64,000 bases of DNA, taken from NCBI RefSeq assembly GCF_003841465.1, contig NZ_REFZ01000005.1, positions 186,001-250,000 on the forward strand, read 5' to 3'. The notes beneath the pieces were generated by a model. The model had not been told where the DNA came from. It worked only from the letters and a program-made list of their open reading frames with translations, and ran no database searches. Within the stretch, counting starts at the first letter, position 1. Every line of letters starts with the position of its first letter. The translations under genes and the position numbers were made by a program. Positions 52,325 through 61,525 of the stretch are shown here, one piece after another. The stretch is from Natrarchaeobius oligotrophus. GTDB lineage: Archaea > Halobacteriota > Halobacteria > Halobacteriales > Natrialbaceae.

Positions 52325-54166
52325 ATGTCTGACGACGAGACGAATACACCGAACGCAAACGGAATCGACGGGACGCACGGACTTTCGAGAAACCTCGGTC
52401 GAGCGGAGCTCACCGACGACGAGTCCAACCAGGGCCTGTTCGACGATCTCCTCAGCGGCGAGCCTATCTTCGAGAACAAGGAAGTCCTTCGCCCCTCGTA
52501 CACGCCGCACGAACTTCCACACCGAAGCGATCAGATCAACAAGATGGCGACGATTCTCGTCGCCGCCCTTCGCGGCGAGACGCCGTCGAACATTCTCATC
52601 TACGGGAAGACCGGAACCGGAAAGACCGCCAGCGCGAAGTTCGTCAGCAAAGAACTCGAGAGCACGTCCCAGAAGTACAGCGTTCCCTGCGACGTCGAGT
52701 ACATCAACTGCGAAGTGACCGACACACAGTATCGCGTGCTCGCGCAACTCGCGAACAAGTTCATCGAGAAGAACGAGGCGAGGATCGACGATCGGATCGA
52801 CTCGCTGGAGGAGTTGCTCGACGCCGTCGACGAGTACGAAAGCGAGTCCGACTTCGAACCCGACGATTCTCCGTCGGCCGAATCCGCGGATCTGTTCGAG
52901 TATCCCGCCGCCGACGATCCGGACGAGTCGAGGCCGGGTGCTCGGAGCGGGAGTTCCCGTTCACAACACGGTTCGGGCGACCAGCACCGTTTGGCTTCGA
53001 GTGGAAACGAAAACTCGTCGCATGCTGGCGGTTCTCCAGGTGAAACGAAGGGGTCGTCCTCCGGCCCAGTCGAAACGGGGGCACCTCGAGACGGAGGGGT
53101 GAACGGATCTGGCGGTGAAGCCGAAACGGACGCCAAAGGCGGCGGCAACCAGAACGAGTCCGCGACCGACCGACGTTCGTCGGGACGTCCCGCCGACCAT
53201 CCCCTCGAGTCCACCGGATTCGACTCCCGCGAGGCGATCGACCGGCGGATCGAGGAACTCGAGGACGATCGGGAGTCGTTCGAGGAGGTACCGATGACCG
53301 GATGGCCGACCGACCGCGTTTACAGTGTCTTTTTCGACGCCGTCGACTACGACGAGCGGGTCGTCGTCATCATGCTCGACGAGATCGACAAGCTCGTCGA
53401 GAAAAGCGGCGACGACACCCTCTACAATCTCTCGCGGATGAACTCCGAACTCGAGAACTCCAGAGTCTCGATCATCGGCATCTCCAACGATCTGAAGTTT
53501 ACCGACTTCCTCGATCCGCGCGTCAAATCCAGCCTCGGCGAGGAGGAGATCGTCTTTCCGCCGTACGACGCGAATCAGCTGCGCGATATCCTCCAGCACC
53601 GTTCCGAAGTCGCGTTCAAATCGGGCGCCCTCTCGGACGACGTGATTCCGCTCTGTGCGGCGTTTGCGGCCCAGGAACACGGCGACGCCCGTCGAGCGCT
53701 CGATTTACTTCGGACCGCGGGGGAACTCGCCGAGCGCGCCCAGGCCGAAACGATCGTCGAAGAACACGTCAGACAGGCCCAGGACAAGATCGAACTCGAT
53801 CGCGTCGTCGAGGTCGTCCGGACGCTTCCGACCCAGAGCAAGCTCGTCCTCTTTTCGATCATCATGCTCGAGAAAAACGGCGTCCACAGCATCAACACCG
53901 GCGAGGTGTTCAACATCTACAAACGGCTCTGCGAGGAGATCGACGCGGACGTCCTCACCCAGCGGCGCGTGACGGATCTCATCAGCGAACTCGACATGCT
54001 CGGTATCGTCAACGCCGTCGTCGTCTCGAAGGGACGTTACGGTCGAACGAAGGAGATCAGTCTCTCAGTTCCGCTCGAGGAGACAGAGGCGGTGTTGCTC
54101 TCGGATTCCCGTCTCAGCGATATCGACGACGTCCAGCCGTTCGTCCAGGCCCGTTTCGAGAATTGA
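52325..54166 (+). CDS. orc1: Orc1/Cdc6-family replication initiator
   Basis: A 613-residue AAA+ initiator. Walker A is 'GKTGTGKT' (94-101), Walker B is 'VVVIMLDEIDKL' (346-357), sensor 1 is in 'SIIGISNDLKF', and a C-terminal winged helix follows ('LPTQSKLVLFSIIMLEKNG...VLTQRRVTDLISELDMLGIVN'). It binds ORBs at the adjacent origin. A low-complexity Ser/Gly/Asp/Glu segment of about 125 residues (~173-298) separates Walker A from Walker B; its DNA contains three ORB-like motifs. The ATG at 52325 was preferred to the frame start at 52310. Confidence 0.93.
   Translation: MSDDETNTPNANGIDGTHGLSRNLGRAELTDDESNQGLFDDLLSGEPIFENKEVLRPSYTPHELPHRSDQINKMATILVAALRGETPSNILIYGKTGTGKTASAKFVSKELESTSQKYSVPCDVEYINCEVTDTQYRVLAQLANKFIEKNEARIDDRIDSLEELLDAVDEYESESDFEPDDSPSAESADLFEYPAADDPDESRPGARSGSSRSQHGSGDQHRLASSGNENSSHAGGSPGETKGSSSGPVETGAPRDGGVNGSGGEAETDAKGGGNQNESATDRRSSGRPADHPLESTGFDSREAIDRRIEELEDDRESFEEVPMTGWPTDRVYSVFFDAVDYDERVVVIMLDEIDKLVEKSGDDTLYNLSRMNSELENSRVSIIGISNDLKFTDFLDPRVKSSLGEEEIVFPPYDANQLRDILQHRSEVAFKSGALSDDVIPLCAAFAAQEHGDARRALDLLRTAGELAERAQAETIVEEHVRQAQDKIELDRVVEVVRTLPTQSKLVLFSIIMLEKNGVHSINTGEVFNIYKRLCEEIDADVLTQRRVTDLISELDMLGIVNAVVVSKGRYGRTKEISLSVPLEETEAVLLSDSRLSDIDDVQPFVQARFEN
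52995..53017 (+). other. ORB-like motif inside orc1/cdc6 (1)
   Basis: CTTCGAGTGGAAACGAAAACTCG matches the GTGGAAACGAA core of the ORB but lacks the G-string. It lies in the low-complexity linker. Confidence 0.45.
53034..53056 (+). other. ORB-like motif inside orc1/cdc6 (2)
   Basis: CTCCAGGTGAAACGAAGGGG then TCG: 19 of the 20 bases match the right origin ORB, with one substitution at the Thy/Gly position. It is the best of the intragenic copies. Confidence 0.6.
53065..53081 (+). other. ORB-like motif inside orc1/cdc6 (3)
   Basis: CCCAGTCGAAACGGGGG: core CCAGTCGAAACG as in the left origin ORB, followed by a short G-run. Confidence 0.45.
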
Positions 54167-54253
54167 ACCACACAGGCCCGAGGACCTCGATTTTCTCCGT
54201 TTCCGCTGACTCGTATCGAAGCGTCAATAGGGGTTCGGCCCCGCCGATCACGT

Positions 54254-54724
54254 ATGGAACGACGGAGGTTACTGCTCGCGACCGCCGGTCTCGCCGCGAC
54301 CGCCGGCTGTCTGTTCGACGACGGACTCGCCGGGAACGGGAGCGACGACGGGGAGCTCGATGGACACGAACGCGGCGAGCTCGAGATCGTCATCGACGGT
54401 ACGCCGGTCGACCTCTCGGCGGATCGATTCCAGGCCGAACACGCTGACGACTACTCGATCGACTTTCACCTCCACGAGTTCGACGACTACTGGTACATGG
54501 AGGGCGACGAACGGGTGACGTTCGCCGAAGCGATCGACTTTCTCCCGCACTTCTCGTACGATCGCGACGACGGCAATCACGTCGTCACGTATGACGATAC
54601 GACGTACGACGGCGCCGACGGAACGGAGCTGACGTTCGTCCGCAACGGTGACGTCGTCGATCCCACCGACCACGAACTGTACGACGGAGACGACCTTCGT
54701 CTCGAAATCACGACCGACGCGTGA
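54254..54724 (+). CDS. Tat-exported lipoprotein, function unknown
   Basis: A 156-residue protein. The signal is 'MERRRLLLATAGLAATAGC' (twin Arg and lipobox). The mature part is Asp-rich and contains 'LEIVIDGTPVDLSADRFQAEHADDYSIDFHLHEFDDYWYMEGDERVTFAEAIDFL', a pattern seen in several haloarchaeal surface proteins. The role is unknown. Two aromatic-His clusters (HLHEFDDYWYM) are notable as a possible metal site, but this is speculation. Confidence 0.75.
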   Translation: MERRRLLLATAGLAATAGCLFDDGLAGNGSDDGELDGHERGELEIVIDGTPVDLSADRFQAEHADDYSIDFHLHEFDDYWYMEGDERVTFAEAIDFLPHFSYDRDDGNHVVTYDDTTYDGADGTELTFVRNGDVVDPTDHELYDGDDLRLEITTDA

Positions 54725-55025
54725 TTCGAGGTGTGCCGTTCCGTGAGCCGTCGTTCGCGTGAATCGTCCGGAGTCCTGCCTGAACGATCGACTCCGGCGG
54801 AACGGATCGCGACGACCAGCGGAAAACATCCGGGCTGTCGAAAGGCGATCCGTTTTCACGGTTCGCGTCGTATCGGTTCGACAGTCGTGATACCGTACCG
54901 TTTCGAGTGGAACCGTCGGCGGTTCACGCTGGCCGACGGCGGCGATGCTCCCGTCCGGGGTGGCGGACCACCGGCGATCGATCGATCCTCGCGTCACTCC
55001 TCGGGCTCGCCCGACTGATCCGCCG
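54725..55025. other. Gene-free region upstream of GNAT
   Basis: 301 bases; CGTTTCGAGTGGAACCG near 54899-54915 resembles a weak ORB core. No gene or RNA recognised. Confidence 0.35.
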
Positions 55026-55490
55026 ATGGAGGTCTACGTTCGCACCGCGACCGACGACGACGTACTCGAGGTTCGGCGCATCCTCGACGCGGCGATGCTC
55101 GAGCCGGGAAACGTCGAGACGCGCATCGACGAGTGCGACGTCCTGGTCGCCGGCGATTACGCGAGACGGTCGACGGTCGACGGTCGCAGTCGGCGGGCCG
55201 ACGAAGCGGCGACGAGTGAACGGCTCCTCGGCGCGCTCGTTCTCGAGCCCTACGACGGCGATCGGGGCGCGCACGTCTCCGCCGTCGGCGTTCGCCGCCG
55301 TCACCGGGGCCGCGGCATCGGCCGCGCCCTGATCGAACGCGCGCTCGAGCGCGAACGACGGCTGACGGTCCGGTTCGACGAGCGGGTCCGTCCGTTCTAC
55401 GAGAGGCTCGGCTTCGCGATCGAACCGATCGACGGGAAACGACACCGGGGCGTCGCGACGGCCCGCGAGCTGAACGGGCGGTCCGGATGA
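55026..55490 (+). CDS. GNAT-family N-acetyltransferase
   Basis: A 154-residue protein with the GNAT core: 'VYVRTATDDDVLEVRRILDAAML', 'HVSAVGVRRRHRGRGIGRALIERALE' (acetyl-CoA binding R/Q-x-x-G-x-G/A) and 'VRPFYERLGFAIE'. Substrate unknown. The ATG at 55026 begins the conserved 'MEVYVRTA'. Confidence 0.88.
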   Translation: MEVYVRTATDDDVLEVRRILDAAMLEPGNVETRIDECDVLVAGDYARRSTVDGRSRRADEAATSERLLGALVLEPYDGDRGAHVSAVGVRRRHRGRGIGRALIERALERERRLTVRFDERVRPFYERLGFAIEPIDGKRHRGVATARELNGRSG

Positions 55491-55529
55491 ACCGCCCGTC
55501 TAGCCGAACGAACTGCTCTCGGTAGACGA

Positions 55530-57995
55530 TCACTCGCCGTCGCCCGAAACCGGTTCGAGCCGTGATCGAAACCGTTCCAGTCCGAGTTCGAGCATGTCGG
55601 GACTGACCGGCTGAAACTCGCCGTCGTCGGGGAGGTACGGTCGAACGGAGTCCCAGCTGTCGCGGGCGTATCGCTCGTCGAGTAACACCCGAACGCCGAC
55701 GTCTTCGGGCGAGCGGATCACGCGCCCGATCGCCTGTCGCGCCTTGCGGACGGCTGGAATCGTCAGCGCGTACGTGAACCCGTCGCCGAACTCGTCGTCG
55801 TAGGCCCGTCGGACCGCCTTCGTCCGCGGGCTCGCGGTGTTGACGATCGGCACGCCACAGACGACCGCCGCCGAGAGCCGGTCGCCGCTGTAGTCGACGC
55901 CCTCCGTCAGCGTTCCCCGCAGACTCGTCACCAGCACCTTTCCGTCGCCGGCGAAGAACTCGGTTTTGAGCGACTCGGTCGCCTCGTCGTCGCTCGAGGC
56001 GTCGAGCAGGACTGGCTTTTCGAGTCGATCCTCGAGCACGCCGGCGATCCACTCGGCTTCCGCGTAGCTCGGCATCCCGACGAGGACGTTTCCGGGGACC
56101 CGACAGACGTCGGCAACCGCGTCGGCGTAGTGGCGACGAGTCGAGTGTTGCCGCCGATCGTCTGCCCCCTGTGCCGGCGTTTCTCCCGCCGCGTCGTCCG
56201 CGACGCTCGCGTTCCCCGGCCGTCCGCGATTGTCGTACGTGAACTTCGGGGCGGCGACGGCGAAGCTCTCGCGGTTCTCTTCGGGAAAGTGAAGGCCGTA
56301 CCGTCGCTCGACGACCGGTCGATCCTCCTCGCGTGCGAGATACTGCAACCCGGTGACTTCGGTGAACGCTTCCATCGGCTCGAGCGTCGCGCTCATCAGG
56401 ACGCCGCCGCCGAACGAGGCGAGGCGTTCCCCGATGGCGTCGCTCGGAACGCAGTTGTGGATGGCGAGTCTGGCGGTGTATGCGCGTCGCCAGGAGTCCC
56501 CGGGCTCGGTCTCGTTCCAGGTGCGCTCGAGTTCGATCTCCCGGAAGTAGTTCGTGTGATCCCGACGGTACCACTCGCCCAGCACGCGTCCGACGGCCGG
56601 CGCGGAGCGGGTTCGGTCCTCGTCTTCGGCTTCGTTCAGGATGCGCGCGACGACGGCTCCGACCGCCTCGGCGCGGACCCAGTCGACGTCGCCGTAGCCC
56701 GCCTCTCGCGCCCACGTCGTCAACTCGTCTTCGCCGGGTTCGGCGGGATCTCTGAGCGGAATCTCGTCGTCCGCGAGGTCGGTCAGGTTCGATTGCCACC
56801 CCCTCCGTTTCCGGTCGAGATGGGCGGTCACCCGGCGGTCGAGTTCGCCTCGGAGGTCCCGGACGAACTCGAGCGTTCGGTTGAGTTCCTCGAAGCTGAC
56901 GTCGGTGTCGTTCAGCTCGGCCCGGACGAGGTCGGCGTCGGCGGTCTTCGATCCCCCTTCGGCACGCCGACCCTCGCGCTCGAATGTGATCGGCTGGATG
57001 ACCCGCGAGAGCTCGGTTTCCGCGTCCCGCAGCGTCGCGTCGGCGACGCCATCGCTGACGAGGTCGCGAACTCGCGGCTCGAGCATGTGTGCTTCGTCGC
57101 AGACGACGAACGTCGACTCGTCGAGAAGCGCGCCGGTGAACGAGCCGACCGTTCGCGGATCGAACGCGTGGTAGTAGTTACCGACGACGACCTCGACCTG
57201 ATCCAGGACGGCTCCCATGACCGAGTGGGGGCACGTGCCGTGACGGGCCGCCCGGGCGACGAGGTCTTCGGGCGTGACCATCCCCGCTGCGGTGACGTCG
57301 TACGGGACCGCTTCGACCGGGCTGCCGTCGCCGTCGTCCGGCAAGTCCTCGAGGTACCGCGCGTAGAACGGGCAGTACTCCGTCTCGACGCCGGCCGGCC
57401 CGCCGTCCGCGTACGTGGGGAGCTCCCGCGGGTAGGGCGTCGGCTCGCCCGCGGTCTCGAGGAACGTCCCGTCGCGGCCGCGCTCGCCGCTGTCGGCCAG
57501 CCCGATCTGTTGGCTGCGAGCGCGGTCGGCCAGCGCGCCGGCCGTCGTCTGTCCGCCCTCGCCGGAGAGGTCGCGGGTGCGGTCCCGAAGCGTCTCACAG
57601 CGGTCGTAGACGTTTCCGTCGTCGATCCCGGCCGTCCGCTCGCGGTTGTACGGACAGACGTCGGCCTTCCCGACGAGCGTGAGCCCCGAGACCGGCCGCC
57701 AGTCCTCGGGGAGATTCTCGTTGATCGTCTCGAGGTCGGCCTCGAACTGGCGCAGCTGCTGTTTGACGCTCGTGAGGACGAACACGCGCTCGTAGTCGGT
57801 CTCCGGATCGCGCACGAGGTCGATGCCGGCGGTGAGGGCGATCATCGTCTTGCCGGTGCCACAGGCACCCTCGACGACGGTGTATCCGCCCGATCGAGCG
57901 GTTTCGATGGCGGTTTCGATGCCGTCGACTTGCTCGTCGTACGGCTGGTCGTGGCCGAAGATCGAGCGCCAGGTCGACATTCGGTTCGAACTCAT
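55530..57995 (-). CDS. XPD/Rad3-like (superfamily 2) ATP-dependent DNA helicase
   Basis: An 821-residue SF2 helicase. Walker A is 'GACGTGKT' (43-50); the iron-sulfur cluster region has Cys at 'DVCPYNRE', 'VYDRCETL', 'EYCPFYARY' and 'HGTCPHSVM'; Walker B/DEAH is 'FVVCDEAHM'; later motifs are 'VLVTSLRGTLTEGVDYSG' and 'QAIGRVIRSPEDVGV'. This fits XPD/Rad3-like 5'-3' helicases of DNA repair. An insert of about 40 residues with Thr/Arg/Asp precedes the middle motifs. It may start at residue 1 (57995) or at Met 6 (57980). Confidence 0.88.
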   Translation of the reverse strand: MSSNRMSTWRSIFGHDQPYDEQVDGIETAIETARSGGYTVVEGACGTGKTMIALTAGIDLVRDPETDYERVFVLTSVKQQLRQFEADLETINENLPEDWRPVSGLTLVGKADVCPYNRERTAGIDDGNVYDRCETLRDRTRDLSGEGGQTTAGALADRARSQQIGLADSGERGRDGTFLETAGEPTPYPRELPTYADGGPAGVETEYCPFYARYLEDLPDDGDGSPVEAVPYDVTAAGMVTPEDLVARAARHGTCPHSVMGAVLDQVEVVVGNYYHAFDPRTVGSFTGALLDESTFVVCDEAHMLEPRVRDLVSDGVADATLRDAETELSRVIQPITFEREGRRAEGGSKTADADLVRAELNDTDVSFEELNRTLEFVRDLRGELDRRVTAHLDRKRRGWQSNLTDLADDEIPLRDPAEPGEDELTTWAREAGYGDVDWVRAEAVGAVVARILNEAEDEDRTRSAPAVGRVLGEWYRRDHTNYFREIELERTWNETEPGDSWRRAYTARLAIHNCVPSDAIGERLASFGGGVLMSATLEPMEAFTEVTGLQYLAREEDRPVVERRYGLHFPEENRESFAVAAPKFTYDNRGRPGNASVADDAAGETPAQGADDRRQHSTRRHYADAVADVCRVPGNVLVGMPSYAEAEWIAGVLEDRLEKPVLLDASSDDEATESLKTEFFAGDGKVLVTSLRGTLTEGVDYSGDRLSAAVVCGVPIVNTASPRTKAVRRAYDDEFGDGFTYALTIPAVRKARQAIGRVIRSPEDVGVRVLLDERYARDSWDSVRPYLPDDGEFQPVSPDMLELGLERFRSRLEPVSGDGE

Positions 57996-58176
57996 CGTCG
58001 GTCGTCCATAGCCTTGCCGGACTCGTTGCCGCGGCTTCCGTTATATACCGTCGGACGCAGTCGCGTCGGTCGGTCTCGACGCTCGAGCGGTATCGACGTC
58101 CAATCCGTCCGGCGGCTCCACTGGTAAAATTGAGATGTCCGGCGGTTTCACCGGTACAGCGGGCCAGCAGACCGTC

Positions 58177-58605
58177 TCAGTCTTCGGTGGTCGTCTTGTT
58201 TTTCTCGAGTTTGCCCCGGTAGATCTCCGCGCCGTCCTGGGCGACTTTTTCCGCCAGCACCGCGCACTTGATCCGCATCGGCGAGATGTCGACGCCGAGC
58301 ATGTCGACGACGTCGTCGCGGTCCATCTCGAGCAGTTCGTCGACGGTCTTTCCCGTGAGGTCGCTCGAGAGCATGCTCGCGGAGGCCTGACTGATCGCAC
58401 AGCCGTCCCCGGAGAAGGCGACGCGCTCGATACGCTCTCGACCGTCCTCGTCGGTGTCGAGTTTGACGTCCATCCGAATCTCGTCGCCGCACATCGGGTT
58501 CTCCCCGACGTGGGTGAACGTCGGATCCTCGAGTTCCCCGTAGTTGCGGGGGTTCTTGTAGTGGTCGAGGATCTGCTGTCTGTACATATCCGAGCCCAGT
58601 CCCAT
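58177..58605 (-). CDS. sufU: SufU/IscU-type iron-sulfur scaffold protein
   Basis: A 142-residue protein: 'MYRQQILDHYKNPRNYGEL', then the three cysteines Cys39 (NPMCGDE), Cys69 (GDGCAIS) and Cys114 (IKCAVL), with Asp41 nearby. These are the cluster or zinc ligands of SufU/IscU. It assembles and passes on iron-sulfur clusters in the cytoplasm. The ATG at 58605 is the expected start; 57 upstream codons do not fit. Confidence 0.93.
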   Translation of the reverse strand: MGLGSDMYRQQILDHYKNPRNYGELEDPTFTHVGENPMCGDEIRMDVKLDTDEDGRERIERVAFSGDGCAISQASASMLSSDLTGKTVDELLEMDRDDVVDMLGVDISPMRIKCAVLAEKVAQDGAEIYRGKLEKNKTTTED

Positions 58606-58810
58606 CGTTGTCCACGAATAGATCGGTGAGTTGTAAAAGGGTTCCGGGGCTCGCGTACCCACGATACCGAAATCCGTTATCTGAGTAACTCTGGCGAGTG
58701 TCTCGGTACCGATCGCCGACCACACCGTATTTGACGCTGCGAACGCGAGTATCAGTCGTGTTCGAGTCGACTCCACGAATTGGGTTCGCTCGAGACGCCG
58801 CCCCCTCCGT

Positions 58811-59038
58811 ATGAAACCGATCTACTTCTGTCGCCGGTGTGACGAGGAACTCCCGCGGACGGCCGAGGAGTGTCCACACTGCGGCTACAATCCGGCGTCG
58901 ATCGCGTGGCGCTTCGGCGCTGGCGCGCTGATCTTCGGTGGGGGACTGGCGCTCGTCTCGCCGCCGATCGGACTCTTCGGCATCTTCGTCGGAATCGTCG
59001 CGATCGGCGGCAGCTACCTCCTTTCACCGGCGGGCTGA
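58811..59038 (+). CDS. Zinc-ribbon small membrane protein
   Basis: A 75-residue protein: 'MKPIYFCRRCDEELPRTAEECPHCGYNPASIAW' is a zinc ribbon (CxxC...CxxC), then one or two hydrophobic segments (GAGALIFGGGLALVSPPIGLFGIFVGIVAIGGSYLL). Such proteins are common in haloarchaea; function unknown. Confidence 0.82.
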   Translation: MKPIYFCRRCDEELPRTAEECPHCGYNPASIAWRFGAGALIFGGGLALVSPPIGLFGIFVGIVAIGGSYLLSPAG

Positions 59039-59095
59039 TCCGCCGTCGGTTCCGATCCCGTCAGTGCTTTACCCGCATCGGTCCAACGGTCGGCC

Positions 59096-59341
59096 ATGCG
59101 AGTGGAATTCGACGAGGACACCTGTATCGGGATGTACCAGTGCGTCGCGGAGTGGGACGCCTTCTCGAAGGACAAAGCGAGGGGGAAGGCGATCCTCGAG
59201 GAGAGCGAGGAGAGCGAAGACGCCGTCTTCGCTCGCGAGGTCCCGGAAGACGCGGAACTGGACGCGAAGTTCGCCGCGCGGACGTGTCCCGTCGACGCGA
59301 TCACGATCTACGACGACGACGGCGAACAGCTCATTCCCTGA
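59096..59341 (+). CDS. Ferredoxin with three cysteines (3Fe-4S type)
   Basis: An 81-residue acidic ferredoxin. The cluster motif is C10-IGMYQ-C16 and C64-PVDAI, so only three cysteines are present, as in [3Fe-4S] ferredoxins that often partner cytochrome P450. The middle is Glu/Asp-rich. It lies directly before a Bat-type regulator and a P450 gene, which supports an electron donor role. Confidence 0.85.
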   Translation: MRVEFDEDTCIGMYQCVAEWDAFSKDKARGKAILEESEESEDAVFAREVPEDAELDAKFAARTCPVDAITIYDDDGEQLIP

Positions 59342-59361
59342 CGGCCGATCAGCTTTCGTTC

Positions 59362-60015
59362 TCACCGCCGTAACGCGGCGTCGACGAGTTCCGACTCGAC
59401 CGTCCGGAGCAGCGTCGACGCCGCGCTCTCGGAACACTCGAGGTCGGCCGCGACGTCGGCGAGTGATCCGCTCCGAGGGACGTCGTAGTAGCCGACCTCC
59501 CGTGCGACCTCCATCGCTTCGAACTGTCGGGCGGTCAACCGCCCCGCCAGCGTCTCGGCGCGGCGCTGGTGGTCGCTCACGCGCTCGACCTCGACGCCGA
59601 CGTCTTCGGGGAACGCCTCGAGCACGCCCGCCAGCGCGTCCGGTTCGCCGAGGACGGTGACGTGGACCGTCTCCCGTCCGGTGTAGACGATCGGCGGAAC
59701 GATCACGAGTCCCGGCACGTCGAACGATCCCATGAACGTCGCGTCGGCCTCGCGGAGCTCCATCTCGACGTAGCCGTAGAAGGTGTCCTCGTCGACCCGC
59801 GTGACGTCGTATCGGCGGACCATCTCGAGATCCGCTGCGATCTCGTCGAGCGCCGCCTGGTCGCCGACGACGAGCGAGAGAAACCGCATCGTCTCCGCCT
59901 CCGGATCGATCTCCCAGGAGAGCACTTCCTCCCGAAACGTCGGTTCGACGGGGACGTTCGGCACCGGCATCTGCATCGACGGCGGGAGTCGAAGCGTGAG
60001 GTCAGCAGACCGCAT
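59362..60015 (-). CDS. Bat-type HTH transcription regulator
   Basis: A 217-residue protein. The C-terminal HTH_10 is 'LTARQFEAMEVAREVGYYDVPRSGSLADVAADLECSESAASTLLRTVESELVDAAL', the bacterio-opsin activator type. The N-terminal part may be a sensor domain ('DADATFMGSFDVPGLVIVPPIVYTGRETVHVTVLGEPDAL'). It faces the P450 gene across a short intergenic region holding a TATA-like box, so it may regulate P450 or itself. Confidence 0.86.
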   Translation of the reverse strand: MRSADLTLRLPPSMQMPVPNVPVEPTFREEVLSWEIDPEAETMRFLSLVVGDQAALDEIAADLEMVRRYDVTRVDEDTFYGYVEMELREADATFMGSFDVPGLVIVPPIVYTGRETVHVTVLGEPDALAGVLEAFPEDVGVEVERVSDHQRRAETLAGRLTARQFEAMEVAREVGYYDVPRSGSLADVAADLECSESAASTLLRTVESELVDAALRR

Positions 60016-60056
60016 ACTCGTTCTTATCGTTTAAAGACGTTCAGTGCTTCGGGACA

Positions 60057-61466
60057 ATGACGACGGTATTCGCCACCCTCCGTTCGAGTATGAGCGATCC
60101 ACGACCGACCTCGAGCGCGCCGGCATCCGGGCCTCGCGGCCTCCCGCTGATCGGGAGTACGCTCTCGTTCGCCCACGATCCCGTTTCGCTCCTCGAGTCG
60201 AACGCCGAGTACGGCGACGTCGTTCGGTACGAGGCGTTCGGACGCGACCTCGTCGCGTTCTACGATCCCGGCCACGTCGAGCAGGTTCTCGTCTCCCGGA
60301 GCGACGAGTTCTGGCGCGGCGAGTTCGAACACGAGTTCAGCGACGTGATCGACATCGAGGGAGTGCTGTTCGCGGAGGGCGACGAGTGGAAACGCCAGCG
60401 GCTCATGCTGCAGTCGGCGTTCACGCCGGACATGATCCGAACCTACGCCGACGCGATGGTCGACGAAACCGTTCGGGCGATCGACGGCTGGGCGGATGGC
60501 GAGGTCGTCGACCTCGAGGAGGAACTGTCGGCGCTCACGCTCGCGGTGCTCGCGCGGTCGCTGTTCGACCTGGAACTCGACGAGGATCGCGGCGATCGGG
60601 TCCGGCGATGGGTCCACGCGATGAGCGAGTACACGGCTCGCGAGGTGTTCGGCGCTGGCGCGTTGTTGCCGGCGTGGGTGCCGAGTCGGACCGCTCGCGA
60701 GTTCGATCGTGCGACGGCCGACGTCCGCTCGCTCGTCGAGGAGCTGGTGGCCGAGCGCCGCGCGTCGGGTGCCGACGGCAACGACCTGCTGACGCTGCTT
60801 TCGACCGGGGAGTACCCCGACGGAACCAGCCCCTCGTCGGAGGAGATCGGCGATCAGCTTATGACCTTCCTGCTGGCCGGCCACGAGACGACCGCGACCG
60901 CGCTCACGTACGCCTGCTGGCTGCTCGCAGGTGACGACGGGACGCGGGAGCGCCTCGAGTCCGAACTCGAGACCGTCTGTGGCGATCGTGATCCGACGTT
61001 TGCGGACCTCCCCGACCTCGCGGTCACGGAGGCGATCGGCCGCGAAGCGATGCGCTTGTATCCGCCGTTGCCGTTTCTCCACCGCGAACCGCACGAGGTG
61101 ACGTCGGTCGGCGGTCACCGAATCTCGCCGGGAACGACCGTCCAGCTTCCGATGTACGCCATCCACCGCGACGAGCGGTGGTGGGACGACTCCGACGAGT
61201 TTCGACCCGGCCGGTGGCTCGAGGGCGACGGATCGGACGCGACGGTCGTCGCCGATCCCGACGACAGACCCGAGTACGCCTATTTTCCCTTCGGCGGCGG
61301 GCCGCGCCACTGCATCGGCATGCGCTTTGCGATGACGGAGCTGCAACTGACGCTCGCGACGCTCGCCCGACGCGTCGACCTCGAGCGAGTCACCGAGTCG
61401 GTCGAGACGGACGTCGGAATCACGCTCGATCCCGGACTGGTCGAGATGCGGGTTCGAAAGCGGTAG
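60057..61466 (+). CDS. Cytochrome P450
   Basis: A 469-residue cytochrome P450. The I-helix is 'LLAGHETTATAL' (274-279 AGHETT), the ExxR is Glu330-Ala-Met-Arg333, and the heme loop is 'FPFGGGPRHCIGMRFA' with Cys419. The N-terminus has no membrane anchor, so it is soluble. It likely hydroxylates a lipid, fatty acid or terpenoid; the substrate is unknown. The regulator lies divergent and the ferredoxin lies upstream. A TATA-like ATCGTTTAAAG near 60027-60038 and ATG 60057 fit a leaderless start; ATG 60090 is a second choice. Confidence 0.92.
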   Translation: MTTVFATLRSSMSDPRPTSSAPASGPRGLPLIGSTLSFAHDPVSLLESNAEYGDVVRYEAFGRDLVAFYDPGHVEQVLVSRSDEFWRGEFEHEFSDVIDIEGVLFAEGDEWKRQRLMLQSAFTPDMIRTYADAMVDETVRAIDGWADGEVVDLEEELSALTLAVLARSLFDLELDEDRGDRVRRWVHAMSEYTAREVFGAGALLPAWVPSRTAREFDRATADVRSLVEELVAERRASGADGNDLLTLLSTGEYPDGTSPSSEEIGDQLMTFLLAGHETTATALTYACWLLAGDDGTRERLESELETVCGDRDPTFADLPDLAVTEAIGREAMRLYPPLPFLHREPHEVTSVGGHRISPGTTVQLPMYAIHRDERWWDDSDEFRPGRWLEGDGSDATVVADPDDRPEYAYFPFGGGPRHCIGMRFAMTELQLTLATLARRVDLERVTESVETDVGITLDPGLVEMRVRKR

Positions 61467-61525
61467 TCGGCTCCGCTGAATTGTACTTCATCTAATGAAA
61501 TACGCCTGCCAAGTAGAGAGAGAAC

